Shown piece by piece: positions 1-5,663 of a stretch of 6,166 nucleotides of DNA. The stretch is from the NCBI GenBank assembly GCA_964636575.1, contig CAZWSE010000147.1:1-6166 (forward strand), written 5' to 3'. The notes beneath the pieces were generated by a model that was not told the DNA's origin, searched no databases, and saw nothing but the letters and a program-made list of their open reading frames with translations. Positions within the stretch are counted from its first letter, which is position 1, and every line of letters starts with the position of its first letter. Both the position numbers and the translations under genes were made by a program. Origin of the DNA: CAZWSE01 sp964636575 (lineage in GTDB: Bacteria > Pseudomonadota > Alphaproteobacteria > Rhodobacterales > Rhodobacteraceae).

Positions 1-995
1 CGGTGCACATAGCTGTCCGGCACATTCGGCAGATCATAGTTATAGACATGGCGCACATCGGGAATATCCAACCCACGGGCAGCAACATCCGTTGCCACCA
101 GCACACGGATTTCGCCTGACTTGAAAGCCTTCAAAGCGCGATCACGCTGCCCCTGAGACTTGTTGCCATGGATAGATCCAGCGGCAAATCCCTTGGCCAC
201 CAGCTGTTTCATCAGCTTTTCACAGCCATGCTTGGTGCGGCCAAAGACCAGCGCCAGATCATCGCGATGCTTGTCCAGCATCTCAATCAGCAATCCGGCT
301 TTGGCGGCCTTTGCAATGAAGTGCACCTCTTGGGTGACTTTGTCGGCAGCCTTACCGGGAGGCGACACTTCAACCCGCTGCGGGTTCTTCAGATAGGACT
401 GGGCCAATTCGTTCATCTGCTTTGGCATGGTGGCCGAAAACATCATCGATTGACGCTCTTTGGGCAGCACAGACGCAATCCGGCGCAGGGCATGGATAAA
501 GCCAAGATCAAGCATCTGATCGGCCTCATCCAGCACCAAAAAGCTGGACTTGTCCAAATTCACAGCGCGGCGATCGAGCAGATCAATCAAACGGCCAGGT
601 GTTGCGACAAGCAAATCAACACCACGGTCCAAGCGGCGCATCTGGTTGTTGATGGATTGACCACCCACCACCATAAACACCTTGATCGGTGTGTTTTCAG
701 TCATCTGACGCAGGTTGTCAGCAATCTGGCCGGCCAGCTCACGAGTCGGGGCCAGCACAAGACCGTGCACCGATTTGGGGGCAGGCTTTTCGCCACGCTC
801 CAGCATCATGGTGACCAATGGCAGGCCAAATGCAGCGGTTTTGCCGGTGCCGGTTTGGGCAAGGCCCATCACATCCCGGCCTTGCAAGGCATGCGGGATG
901 GCATGGCTTTGGATCGGGGTCGGTTCACTGATATTCATCTCTTTGAGACGGTTGATCAGCACTTTGGGCAAGCCCATCATTTCAAATTCGTTCAA
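1..995 (-). CDS. rhlE: RhlE-like DEAD-box ATP-dependent RNA helicase (partial, C-terminus beyond window)
   Basis: This is an ATP-dependent RNA helicase that remodels RNA duplexes in the cytoplasm; in bacteria this family works in ribosome assembly, mRNA decay and cold adaptation. Translating the minus strand from 995 gives 331 residues before the left edge. Visible motifs in order are: Q motif (PTPIQ, 25-29), Walker A/motif I (AQTGTGKT, 46-53), Ia (APTRELA, 82-88), GG (111-112), Ib (TPGR, 132-135), motif II (DEAD, 156-159), III (SAT, 187-189), IV (LVFGRTK, 249-255) and V (ATDVAARGLD, 301-310). The fragment ends at YVH, just where motif VI (HRIGRTGR) should continue. The segment around HGNKSQGQRDRAL (276-288) matches RhlE well. 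The start is chosen at TTG (995-993), giving MNEFEMMGL, because AAGGAAG lies 4 bases upstream; ATG at 980 has no Shine-Dalgarno sequence. The frame stays open upstream to an ATG at 1082, so a longer N-terminus is possible. Family is very sure; exact subfamily and start less so. Confidence 0.95.
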   Translation of the reverse strand, partial: MNEFEMMGLPKVLINRLKEMNISEPTPIQSHAIPHALQGRDVMGLAQTGTGKTAAFGLPLVTMMLERGEKPAPKSVHGLVLAPTRELAGQIADNLRQMTENTPIKVFMVVGGQSINNQMRRLDRGVDLLVATPGRLIDLLDRRAVNLDKSSFLVLDEADQMLDLGFIHALRRIASVLPKERQSMMFSATMPKQMNELAQSYLKNPQRVEVSPPGKAADKVTQEVHFIAKAAKAGLLIEMLDKHRDDLALVFGRTKHGCEKLMKQLVAKGFAAGSIHGNKSQGQRDRALKAFKSGEIRVLVATDVAARGLDIPDVRHVYNYDLPNVPDSYVH

Positions 996-999
996 AATA

Positions 1000-1006
1000 C
1001 TTCCTT
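1000..1006 (-). promoter_or_regulatory. Shine-Dalgarno sequence that decides the helicase TTG start
   Basis: On the minus strand AAGGAAG (1006-1000) is followed by TATT and then TTG at 995-993. The spacing is short but workable. The two in-frame ATG codons at 980 and 977 have only AT-rich sequence upstream with no purine-rich ribosome site, so TTG is the best-supported initiator. Confidence 0.6.
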
Positions 1007-1063
1007 TTCGGCCGCGACAGCGACCACGACCCTCAGGGGCCGTCTTGCGGGTGCGCCAAAACC

Positions 1064-1192
1064 TCAAACCCATCGGCCACATGCCAACAGGTCGGTCCAG
1101 CGCTTGGCCCCACGCGTGATTTTGGGAACGGTGCAAAAGGGTGTGGTCAGAGTCTCAGGCCCCAAGCGGACCGCGATCTTGAAAAATCGCAT
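1064..1192 (-). CDS. Possible 42-residue small protein upstream of the helicase (doubtful)
   Basis: A short ORF runs from ATG (1192-1190) to TGA (1066-1064) on the helicase strand. The product begins MRFFKIAVRLGPETL, is basic, and has two cysteines (positions 20 and 38) and two tryptophans (32 and 41). I do not recognise the family. Support is weak: the upstream bases (GCAGAGAT) are a poor ribosome site, and third codon positions are only mildly GC-rich. The same frame also extends upstream to an ATG at 1411, overlapping the Fur-family gene antisense, which is less likely to be real. After the TGA the same frame is open for 23 more codons to a second TGA (994-992) that overlaps the helicase TTG. 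It could be a leader peptide, a small unannotated protein, or chance. Confidence 0.2.
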   Translation of the reverse strand: MRFFKIAVRLGPETLTTPFCTVPKITRGAKRWTDLLACGRWV

Positions 1193-1334
1193 ATCTCTGC
1201 GCCTGCTCACGCGGCAGACCCTCTTGCTACAAGGGCACATGGGGCACAGCTGGGGATAAGTCAACAGTGCATGCCCCAGAAAGGGAGTGGAAACCAATGC
1301 AACGCTCGGGTAGGTTTGCACCAGCACAAGACCA

Positions 1335-1340
1335 AAAAGG
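1335..1340 (+). promoter_or_regulatory. Ribosome binding site of the Fur-family gene
   Basis: AAAAGG lies 6 bases before the ATG at 1347. The next in-frame ATG (1383) would remove the first 12 residues, and this site supports the upstream start. Confidence 0.75.
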
Positions 1341-1346
1341 CCCGCC

Positions 1347-1760
1347 ATGACAAATGCGACAATCCTCGACCGCAGCGCTGCAATGGGGCTGCGCATGACC
1401 GGCCAACGCAAAGTGATCGCGAAAGTGCTCGAAGACAGCGACGATCACCCGGATGTGGAAGAGCTCTACGCGCGGGCCAGTGCGGTCGACAGCGGCATCT
1501 CCATCGCAACGGTCTACCGCACCGTCAAACTGTTTGAAGAAGCAGGCATTCTGGAAAAACTGGAATTCGGAGACGGGCGTGCACGCTACGAAGACGCAGA
1601 GCGTGACCACCATGACCACCTGATCGACATCAATTCAGGCAAAGTGATCGAATTTGTCGACCCGGACATCGAAGAGCTGCAAGAACGGATCGCAGCCAAA
1701 CTTGGCTACGAATTGCGCGGGCACCGTCTCGAACTCTACGGCGTGCCCAAAAAAGACTAA
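1347..1760 (+). CDS. Fur-family metalloregulator (alphaproteobacterial Fur/Mur type)
   Basis: This is a cytoplasmic dimeric DNA-binding repressor that senses a divalent metal. It is 137 residues, a normal family length. The N-terminal winged helix covers roughly 14-82, with the start of the fold at GLRMTGQR (14-21) and the recognition helix around ISIATVYRTVKLFEEAG (51-67). The C-terminal half, from about 88, is the dimerisation and metal-binding domain. Candidate ligands are H34, E82, the cluster HHDH (88-91), E102 and H126. The structural-zinc CxxC that follows HDHLI in E. coli Fur is absent: the residues there are DINSG (94-98), and the protein has no cysteine at all. Lack of CxxC is common in the alphaproteobacterial Fur/Mur group, where many members respond mainly to manganese. 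It is not Irr-like, since it lacks the HHH haem-responsive pattern and the Irr N-terminus. Iron versus manganese specificity cannot be told from sequence. It is divergent from the helicase and convergent with the next gene. Confidence 0.93.
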   Translation: MTNATILDRSAAMGLRMTGQRKVIAKVLEDSDDHPDVEELYARASAVDSGISIATVYRTVKLFEEAGILEKLEFGDGRARYEDAERDHHDHLIDINSGKVIEFVDPDIEELQERIAAKLGYELRGHRLELYGVPKKD

Positions 1761-1864
1761 CGACCACCCCTTTACCCTTTGCAAAATACTCCCGCCGGAG
1801 GCGCCCCGCGGATCCCGAAGGGATGCGCAAAACCTGTGATCTGTCCCAACGGGACAGACGCTTC
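1761..1864. other. Convergent intergenic gap with three short hairpins
   Basis: Between the two converging stop codons lie three compact stem-loops: CGCC-GGA-GGCG (1793-1803, with an alternative CTCC/GGAG pairing 1789-1800), ATCCC-GAA-GGGAT (1812-1824) and TCTGTCCC-AAC-GGGACAGA (1840-1858). All have three-base purine-rich loops. The first is embedded in TTTGCAAAATACTCCCGCC, a string I recall as recurring in roseobacter intergenic DNA; this is memory, not a search. None is followed by a proper T-tract. Confidence 0.7.
1840..1858. terminator. Perfect 8-bp hairpin, candidate bidirectional terminator
   Basis: TCTGTCCC (1840-1847) and GGGACAGA (1851-1858) form a perfect 8-bp stem with an AAC loop. 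It starts 6 bases after the stop codon of the minus-strand AbrB-family gene and sits in a convergent gap, the expected place for a shared terminator. There is no run of T on either side (CGCTTCTTACC on plus, a short TTTT about 10 bases on in minus), so it is not a canonical intrinsic terminator. It may instead be a 3'-end stabilising hairpin. Confidence 0.5.
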
Positions 1865-2893
1865 TTACCGACGGCCCAACATCAACGGCACGAGAACGGT
1901 CAGAACCAACAGCCGAACCACATGACAGGCCGCGATCAAACCTGGCGGGGCACCAATAACGATCCCGATAGCAATCATCGTCTCAAACCCGCCCGGGGCA
2001 AATCCGACCAATAGTTCGGGAACAGACAGGCCAACGAAATAGGCCGCAAGCATAGCAGCAATCGCAGACAACCCGACAGAGATCACCATAATGGCACAGC
2101 CCGCACCCAAGGCAGACCGAAAGATCGGCCAAGACACCCCAACAAAGCGGGTGCCAATCAGGATGCCCATTACAGCGAAAGCCGCCAACATCAGCCATTC
2201 CGGCAAGACACCGGGGGTCGTCTCCGTCACATGACCAACAACAGACACGGCCATAGCGCCCAATACAATCGGGGCAGGCACGCGCAACCGCTTGAACACA
2301 TAAGCCGTCAAGACGGCGGCCAAAGCCAAACAAAAGATATGAAAGCCCGAAAGCAGATCACCGGCCGGAACAATGCTGCCCAACATCTCAACACCAAAAG
2401 CCAAAGCGATAAAAGGCACGATGACAGTCAGCGACAGCAACCGCACAGACTGAACCACAGCAATGCGCGCAACATCATGCCCGGCCTCAGTGGCAATCGC
2501 GATGACAAAACTTAAGTGACCCGGGGCAGCAGCCAAGACAGCGGCACGGCGATCAAACCCGAACCAGCGGATCAAGGCCCATCGACCCGCGACCATAATC
2601 GCGACCATCAAAATGGCGATGACAACAAAGACGACCGGCCATGTGGCCATGGCATCGGTGGCCGTTGGGTCAAAGCCAGCCCCAATGCCAAGTCCCAAAA
2701 CCAGAAAACACAGATCGCGCAAGCGTGGTACAATCTCAGGGCGGGCACCGGCCAACCCTAAGGCCGTAGTGATCAAAGCAGGCCCGATCAAAACAGCCAC
2801 AGGCACCTGCAACCACATCGCAACAGCCGCCCCGATCGCACCAGCGGTAAGCGTCCAAAGGGTCACAAAGGCTTGGTGCGGCAACATATTCAT
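1865..2893 (-). CDS. AbrB-family (PF05145-type) polytopic membrane protein
   Basis: This 342-residue, very hydrophobic inner-membrane protein has about nine to ten likely membrane segments. It belongs to the family annotated as AbrB or 'putative ammonia monooxygenase' (COG3180). Despite those names it has no DNA-binding domain or oxygenase motifs, and its function is poorly known. An internal duplication is visible. In the first half a block runs AAAPGHLSFVIAIATEAG (121-138) then SVRLLSLTVIVP (149-160). In the second half FAPGGFETMIAIG (298-310) leads to VVRLLVLTVLVP (325-336), an offset of about 176 residues. PVAVLIGPAL (31-40) is likewise echoed at 205-217. The start may be ATG 2893 or ATG 2887 (MNML or ML); GGGA at 2900-2897 is better spaced for the second. 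It is divergent from the transporter gene at right and convergent with the Fur-family gene. Confidence 0.85.
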   Translation of the reverse strand: MNMLPHQAFVTLWTLTAGAIGAAVAMWLQVPVAVLIGPALITTALGLAGARPEIVPRLRDLCFLVLGLGIGAGFDPTATDAMATWPVVFVVIAILMVAIMVAGRWALIRWFGFDRRAAVLAAAPGHLSFVIAIATEAGHDVARIAVVQSVRLLSLTVIVPFIALAFGVEMLGSIVPAGDLLSGFHIFCLALAAVLTAYVFKRLRVPAPIVLGAMAVSVVGHVTETTPGVLPEWLMLAAFAVMGILIGTRFVGVSWPIFRSALGAGCAIMVISVGLSAIAAMLAAYFVGLSVPELLVGFAPGGFETMIAIGIVIGAPPGLIAACHVVRLLVLTVLVPLMLGRR

Positions 2894-3001
2894 GGTCCCA
2901 AACCGCTAACACTCTGCAAGGGCACTGGCCAGAGCAACCACCCCTTGCCTTGCCGCACATAAGGCTTCATGGACAGCGCAACCACAACCAAAGGGCATTC
3001 A
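2894..3001. promoter_or_regulatory. Divergent promoter gap with GCAAGGG/CCCTTGC inverted repeat
   Basis: This 108-base gap separates two divergent membrane-protein genes. GCAAGGG (2916-2922) and CCCTTGC (2942-2948) form a perfect 7-bp inverted repeat 19 bases apart. The spacer contains the 8-base palindrome CTGGCCAG (2925-2932). This could be an operator for both genes or a leader hairpin. I could not place convincing -10 and -35 boxes on either strand. Confidence 0.5.
2990..2995 (+). promoter_or_regulatory. Ribosome binding site deciding the transporter start
   Basis: AAAGGG lies 6 bases before ATG 3002. The upstream in-frame ATG at 2969 has AAGG only 4 bases before it and would add 11 polar residues before the first membrane segment, so 3002 is preferred. 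Confidence 0.7.
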
Positions 3002-3877
3002 ATGGACAATTTGCGCGGCGCGATCTTGATGACATCCGCAATGCTCGGCTTCGCGATTGAGGACATGTTCATCAAACTGATGTCAGGTGCGCTCCCGATC
3101 AGCCAGATCCTGATGGTTTTGGGCCTCGGCGGTTCAATTCTTTTCGCGATCAACATGCGCCTGCGGGGCGAGCCGCTTGTGTCGAAAGGGCTTTTAACAC
3201 GCACCGTTCTGCTGCGAAACTTCGGTGAAGTCTTGGGAACACTTGGCTTCGTTTCAGCGATCGTGCTCACACCTATTTCATCGGCATCCGCCATTTTGCA
3301 AGCCACCCCCTTGGTGGTGACACTCGGCGCGGCGCTGTTCTTGAATGAACCCGTAGGTTGGCGACGGTGGACGGCAATCTTGGTTGGGTTCTTCGGGGTA
3401 CTATTAATTATCAGACCCGGTACAGGTGACTTCAGTCTTTTGTCACTGCTGGCCGTGCAAGGGGTCATCGGGCTCGCCATCCGCGATCTGGCGACACGGC
3501 GGATCCCCAAAGAAACGTCATCTATGCAACTCAGCTTGCTGGCCTTTGCGCTGCTTTTCCCGACCGGATTTATACTGATGCTGGTCACAGGCCAAACCAT
3601 GGTCATGCCCACACCCTACATTTGGAGCCTGATTGCAGCGGCGCTCATCATCGGAGTTTTTGCCTATTACGGGATCGTCGCCGCAATGCGCATCGGAGAG
3701 GTCAGCTTTGTAACACCCTTCCGCTATTCAAGACTGATCTTCGCGATGATCGTTGGCGTGTTCGTGTTCAATGAAACGCCTGACCGCTTAATGTTGATCG
3801 GATCCGCGATCATTGTGGGCTCAGGCATCTATACAGTGTGGCGAGAGCGCAAACATAAAGCGCAGGGGTTTTCGTAA
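3002..3877 (+). CDS. DMT-superfamily (EamA) transporter
   Basis: This is an inner-membrane carrier of the drug/metabolite transporter superfamily with about ten membrane segments; family members export or import small metabolites. From ATG 3002 it has 291 residues, typical of the family. Two EamA repeats are visible. The first (about 4-138) ends with the classic ALFLNEPVGWRRWTAILVGF (111-130) and then GVLLIIRPG. The second (about 150-281) ends with GVFVFNETPDRLMLIGSAII (252-271). A short basic tail follows (RERKHKAQGFS). Repeat 1 opens MDNLRGAILM with GFAIEDMFIKLMSG, a form I associate with alphaproteobacterial EamA proteins. Substrate cannot be assigned. The stop is followed 55 bases later by eno, so the two may be co-transcribed. 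The family is sure; the start at 3002 is likely. Confidence 0.92.
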   Translation: MDNLRGAILMTSAMLGFAIEDMFIKLMSGALPISQILMVLGLGGSILFAINMRLRGEPLVSKGLLTRTVLLRNFGEVLGTLGFVSAIVLTPISSASAILQATPLVVTLGAALFLNEPVGWRRWTAILVGFFGVLLIIRPGTGDFSLLSLLAVQGVIGLAIRDLATRRIPKETSSMQLSLLAFALLFPTGFILMLVTGQTMVMPTPYIWSLIAAALIIGVFAYYGIVAAMRIGEVSFVTPFRYSRLIFAMIVGVFVFNETPDRLMLIGSAIIVGSGIYTVWRERKHKAQGFS

Positions 3878-3918
3878 CGCCACCAAAGGGCTAGAAGGCC
3901 CCAAACTTCTTCTCAAGC

Positions 3919-3923
3919 AAGGA
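3919..3923 (+). promoter_or_regulatory. Ribosome binding site of enolase
   Basis: AAGGA lies 9 bases before ATG 3933, giving the product beginning MSTIIDIHAREILDSRGNPT, the standard enolase N-terminus. The same frame is open further upstream to 3813, but that part overlaps the transporter gene and is not enolase-like. Confidence 0.8.
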
Positions 3924-3932
3924 CTTGCCCTC

Positions 3933-5210
3933 ATGAGCACGATCATCGACATCCACGCCCGCGAAATTCTAGACAGCCGCGGAAACCCGACCGTAGAAGT
4001 CGATGTCATCCTCGAAGACGGCACGATGGGGCGTGCCGCTGTGCCTTCGGGTGCCTCAACTGGCGCCTATGAAGCCGTAGAAAAGCGCGATGGTGACAAG
4101 AACCGCTACAAAGGCAAAGGCGTTTTGGGTGCGGTTGCGGCAGTGAACGGTGAGATCGCAGAAACCCTGCTCGGATTTGATGCCACCGATCAGCAAGACA
4201 TCGATGCCACGATGATCGAACTTGACGGAACCGACAACAAATCCCGCCTTGGGGCGAATGCGATTTTGGGCGTCTCTCTGGCCGTTGCCAAAGCCGCAGC
4301 TGATTTCACAACGCAGCCGCTGTTTCGCTATGTAGGCGGCACCTCAGCACGGGTTTTGCCTGTGCCCATGATGAACATCATCAATGGGGGCGAGCACGCT
4401 GACAATCCCATCGACATCCAAGAATTTATGATCATGCCTGTCTCTGCGGATAACATCCGCGATGCGGTGCGTATGGGGGCCGAAGTCTTCCACACCCTCA
4501 AAGGAGAGCTAACCGCCGCGGGTCTCTCCACAGGTATCGGCGACGAAGGCGGGTTCGCGCCCAACATCAGCTCCACCCGTGATGCGCTTGATTTCATTTT
4601 GAAATCCATCAACAAAGCCGGGTACACCGCAGGCAAGGACATTCATCTTGCCCTCGATTGCGCTGCGACTGAGTATTTCAAAAAGGGTAAATATGAGATG
4701 GCAGGCGAGGGTAAGTCTTTGTCATCTGACGCCAATGTGGCCTATCTTGCAGCCCTTTGTGCGGACTATCCGATTATCTCCGTTGAAGATGGCATGGCCG
4801 AAGATGATTGGGACGGCTGGAAAACCCTGACCGAGGAAATCGGCAACAAGGTGCAACTGGTCGGCGATGATCTGTTTGTGACCAACCCTGCCCGCCTTGC
4901 TGACGGGATCGAACGCGGCTGCGCCAACTCGATGCTGGTAAAGGTCAACCAGATCGGCACCCTGTCAGAGACCATGAAAGCCGTCGATATGGCCCACCGC
5001 GCACGCTATACCAACGTGATGAGCCACCGCTCCGGCGAGACAGAGGATGCCACAATTGCAGATCTGGCTGTTGCCACGAATTGCGGTCAGATCAAAACAG
5101 GCTCGCTCGCGCGGTCCGACCGGTTGGCCAAGTACAACCAATTGATCCGCATCGAAGAACAGCTTGGCGAAGCGGCCGAATACGCAGGCGCATCCATCCT
5201 GAAAGCATGA
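3933..5210 (+). CDS. eno: Enolase (phosphopyruvate hydratase)
   Basis: Enolase interconverts 2-phosphoglycerate and phosphoenolpyruvate in glycolysis and gluconeogenesis, as a cytoplasmic Mg-dependent enzyme. The product is 425 residues, full length for the family. The N-terminal capping domain covers about 3-133 and the TIM-barrel about 141-420. Key residues are intact: mobile loop SGAS with S42, H155 in NGGEH, E164, the acid/base E205 in GDEGGFAPN (203-211), Mg ligands D242, E285 (SVEDGMAEDDW) and D312 (VGDDLF), the catalytic base K337 (LVKVNQIGT), then SHRSGET with H365, R366, S367, and K388 (QIKTGS). It should be active. The stop codon overlaps the next gene's start (GCATGA, ATG at 5207, TGA at 5208), suggesting translational coupling with the cupin. 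Genes often next to eno elsewhere, such as pyrG or ftsB, are not seen here. Confidence 0.99.
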   Translation: MSTIIDIHAREILDSRGNPTVEVDVILEDGTMGRAAVPSGASTGAYEAVEKRDGDKNRYKGKGVLGAVAAVNGEIAETLLGFDATDQQDIDATMIELDGTDNKSRLGANAILGVSLAVAKAAADFTTQPLFRYVGGTSARVLPVPMMNIINGGEHADNPIDIQEFMIMPVSADNIRDAVRMGAEVFHTLKGELTAAGLSTGIGDEGGFAPNISSTRDALDFILKSINKAGYTAGKDIHLALDCAATEYFKKGKYEMAGEGKSLSSDANVAYLAALCADYPIISVEDGMAEDDWDGWKTLTEEIGNKVQLVGDDLFVTNPARLADGIERGCANSMLVKVNQIGTLSETMKAVDMAHRARYTNVMSHRSGETEDATIADLAVATNCGQIKTGSLARSDRLAKYNQLIRIEEQLGEAAEYAGASILKA

Positions 5211-5632
5211 CGCCAGCCGAGATCATCACGCGTCTGTCGCTGACCCCGCACCCCGAAGGCGGGCACTATCGACAGACGTGGGTTGCCTCAAACGAAGGCC
5301 GCGCCACGGGCACCTGCATCTACTTTTTGCTGCAAAAAGGCGAACGCAGCCTGTGGCACCGCGTCGATGCCACCGAGATTTGGCTGTACCACGCCGGCGC
5401 CCCATTGATCTTGTCGATGGCCGAAACAGAGGCCGGACCGGCACAAGACCATCTGCTGACCCCTGATCTGACCGCAGGCCAGCCACAATTGATCGTGCCA
5501 GAACACCATTGGCAAGCCGCGCAAAGCACGGGCGACTACACACTGGTCAGTTGCACCGTCAGCCCCGGATTCCAGTTTGAAGGTTTTGATCTGCGCGGTA
5601 CAGATTTTGACATCCCCCGCGACGCGTCTTGA
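5207..5632 (+). CDS. Cupin of the DUF985 family (Cupin_5)
   Basis: This is a small cytoplasmic single-domain beta-barrel protein, 141 residues, matching the DUF985/Cupin_5 (PF06172) family; the biochemical role is not established. Diagnostic blocks are the N-terminal LTPHPEGGHYRQTW (12-25), the strand TCIYFLL (36-42), ERSLWHRVDATEIWLYHAG (46-64), VPEHHWQAAQ (97-106) and the C-terminal YTLVSCTVSPGFQFEGFDL (111-129). H51, E57 and H62 are plausible metal or ligand contacts by cupin analogy, but this is inference. The ATG overlaps the eno stop as ATGA. The ribosome site would have to lie in the eno 3' end (GAAAG at 5201-5205 is very close to the ATG), which fits re-initiation coupled to eno translation. 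The frame is open upstream to 5081, but that part is an out-of-frame shadow of eno. Confidence 0.9.
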   Translation: MTPAEIITRLSLTPHPEGGHYRQTWVASNEGRATGTCIYFLLQKGERSLWHRVDATEIWLYHAGAPLILSMAETEAGPAQDHLLTPDLTAGQPQLIVPEHHWQAAQSTGDYTLVSCTVSPGFQFEGFDLRGTDFDIPRDAS

Positions 5633-5652
5633 CCATCGTGCTTCCTATGCGC

Positions 5653-5657
5653 AGGGA
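5653..5657 (+). promoter_or_regulatory. Ribosome binding site of the desaturase-family gene
   Basis: AGGGA lies 6 bases before ATG 5664. A nearby ATG at 5647 is in another frame and is not used by the desaturase reading. Confidence 0.75.
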
Positions 5658-5663
5658 TAGGGC

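Larger units (their letters stand above)
996..1346. other. Divergent intergenic region between the helicase and the Fur-family gene
   Basis: This 351-base stretch must hold promoters for both divergent genes. I see no full sigma-70 consensus pair on either strand. On the minus strand TTGACT (1264-1259) is a near-consensus -35 box, but the position 17 bases on (CATGTG, 1241-1236) is a poor -10. That box sits inside the loop of a CTGGGG/CCCCAG inverted repeat (1250-1255 and 1274-1279). A second loose dyad, TGCAA (1298-1302) and TTGCA (1316-1320), lies just upstream of the Fur-family start. A doubtful 42-codon ORF occupies 1064-1192 on the helicase strand. No tRNA-like fold or clear terminator was found. 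Confidence 0.7.

Noticed and set aside
168..1259. 363-codon plus-strand ORF
   Set aside because: It lies antisense to the DEAD-box helicase, whose full set of motifs is plain on the minus strand. The ORF is rich in His and Gln, low in normal protein character, and results from GC-biased codon phase.
1227..1619. Minus-strand ORFs across the Fur-family gene
   Set aside because: They are antisense to a clearly recognised regulator, with Cys- and Arg-rich shadow composition and no ribosome site.
2231..2909. Several plus-strand ORFs inside the AbrB-family gene
   Set aside because: They are antisense to the hydrophobic duplicated membrane protein. Their Asn, Gln, His, Lys-rich products are complements of hydrophobic codons.
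2890..3612. 240-codon minus-strand ORF
   Set aside because: It is antisense to the EamA transporter. The composition (Ser, Lys, Pro rich, no fold or motif) is that of a shadow frame.
3888..3902. GGGC-TAGAAG-GCCC stem between the transporter and eno as a terminator
   Set aside because: It has only a 4-bp stem and no T-tract, which is too weak to support termination before eno.
3813..3932. Longer N-terminus for enolase
   Set aside because: The first 40 codons overlap the transporter gene in another frame and do not resemble enolase. ATG 3933 has a good ribosome site and the canonical N-terminus.
4328..4642. 104-codon minus-strand ORF inside eno
   Set aside because: It is antisense to highly conserved enolase catalytic sequence, with no ribosome site and no recognisable domain.
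5081..5206. Longer N-terminus for the DUF985 cupin
   Set aside because: It is an Arg-rich frame-shifted reading of the eno 3' end. The family N-terminus begins at ATG 5207.
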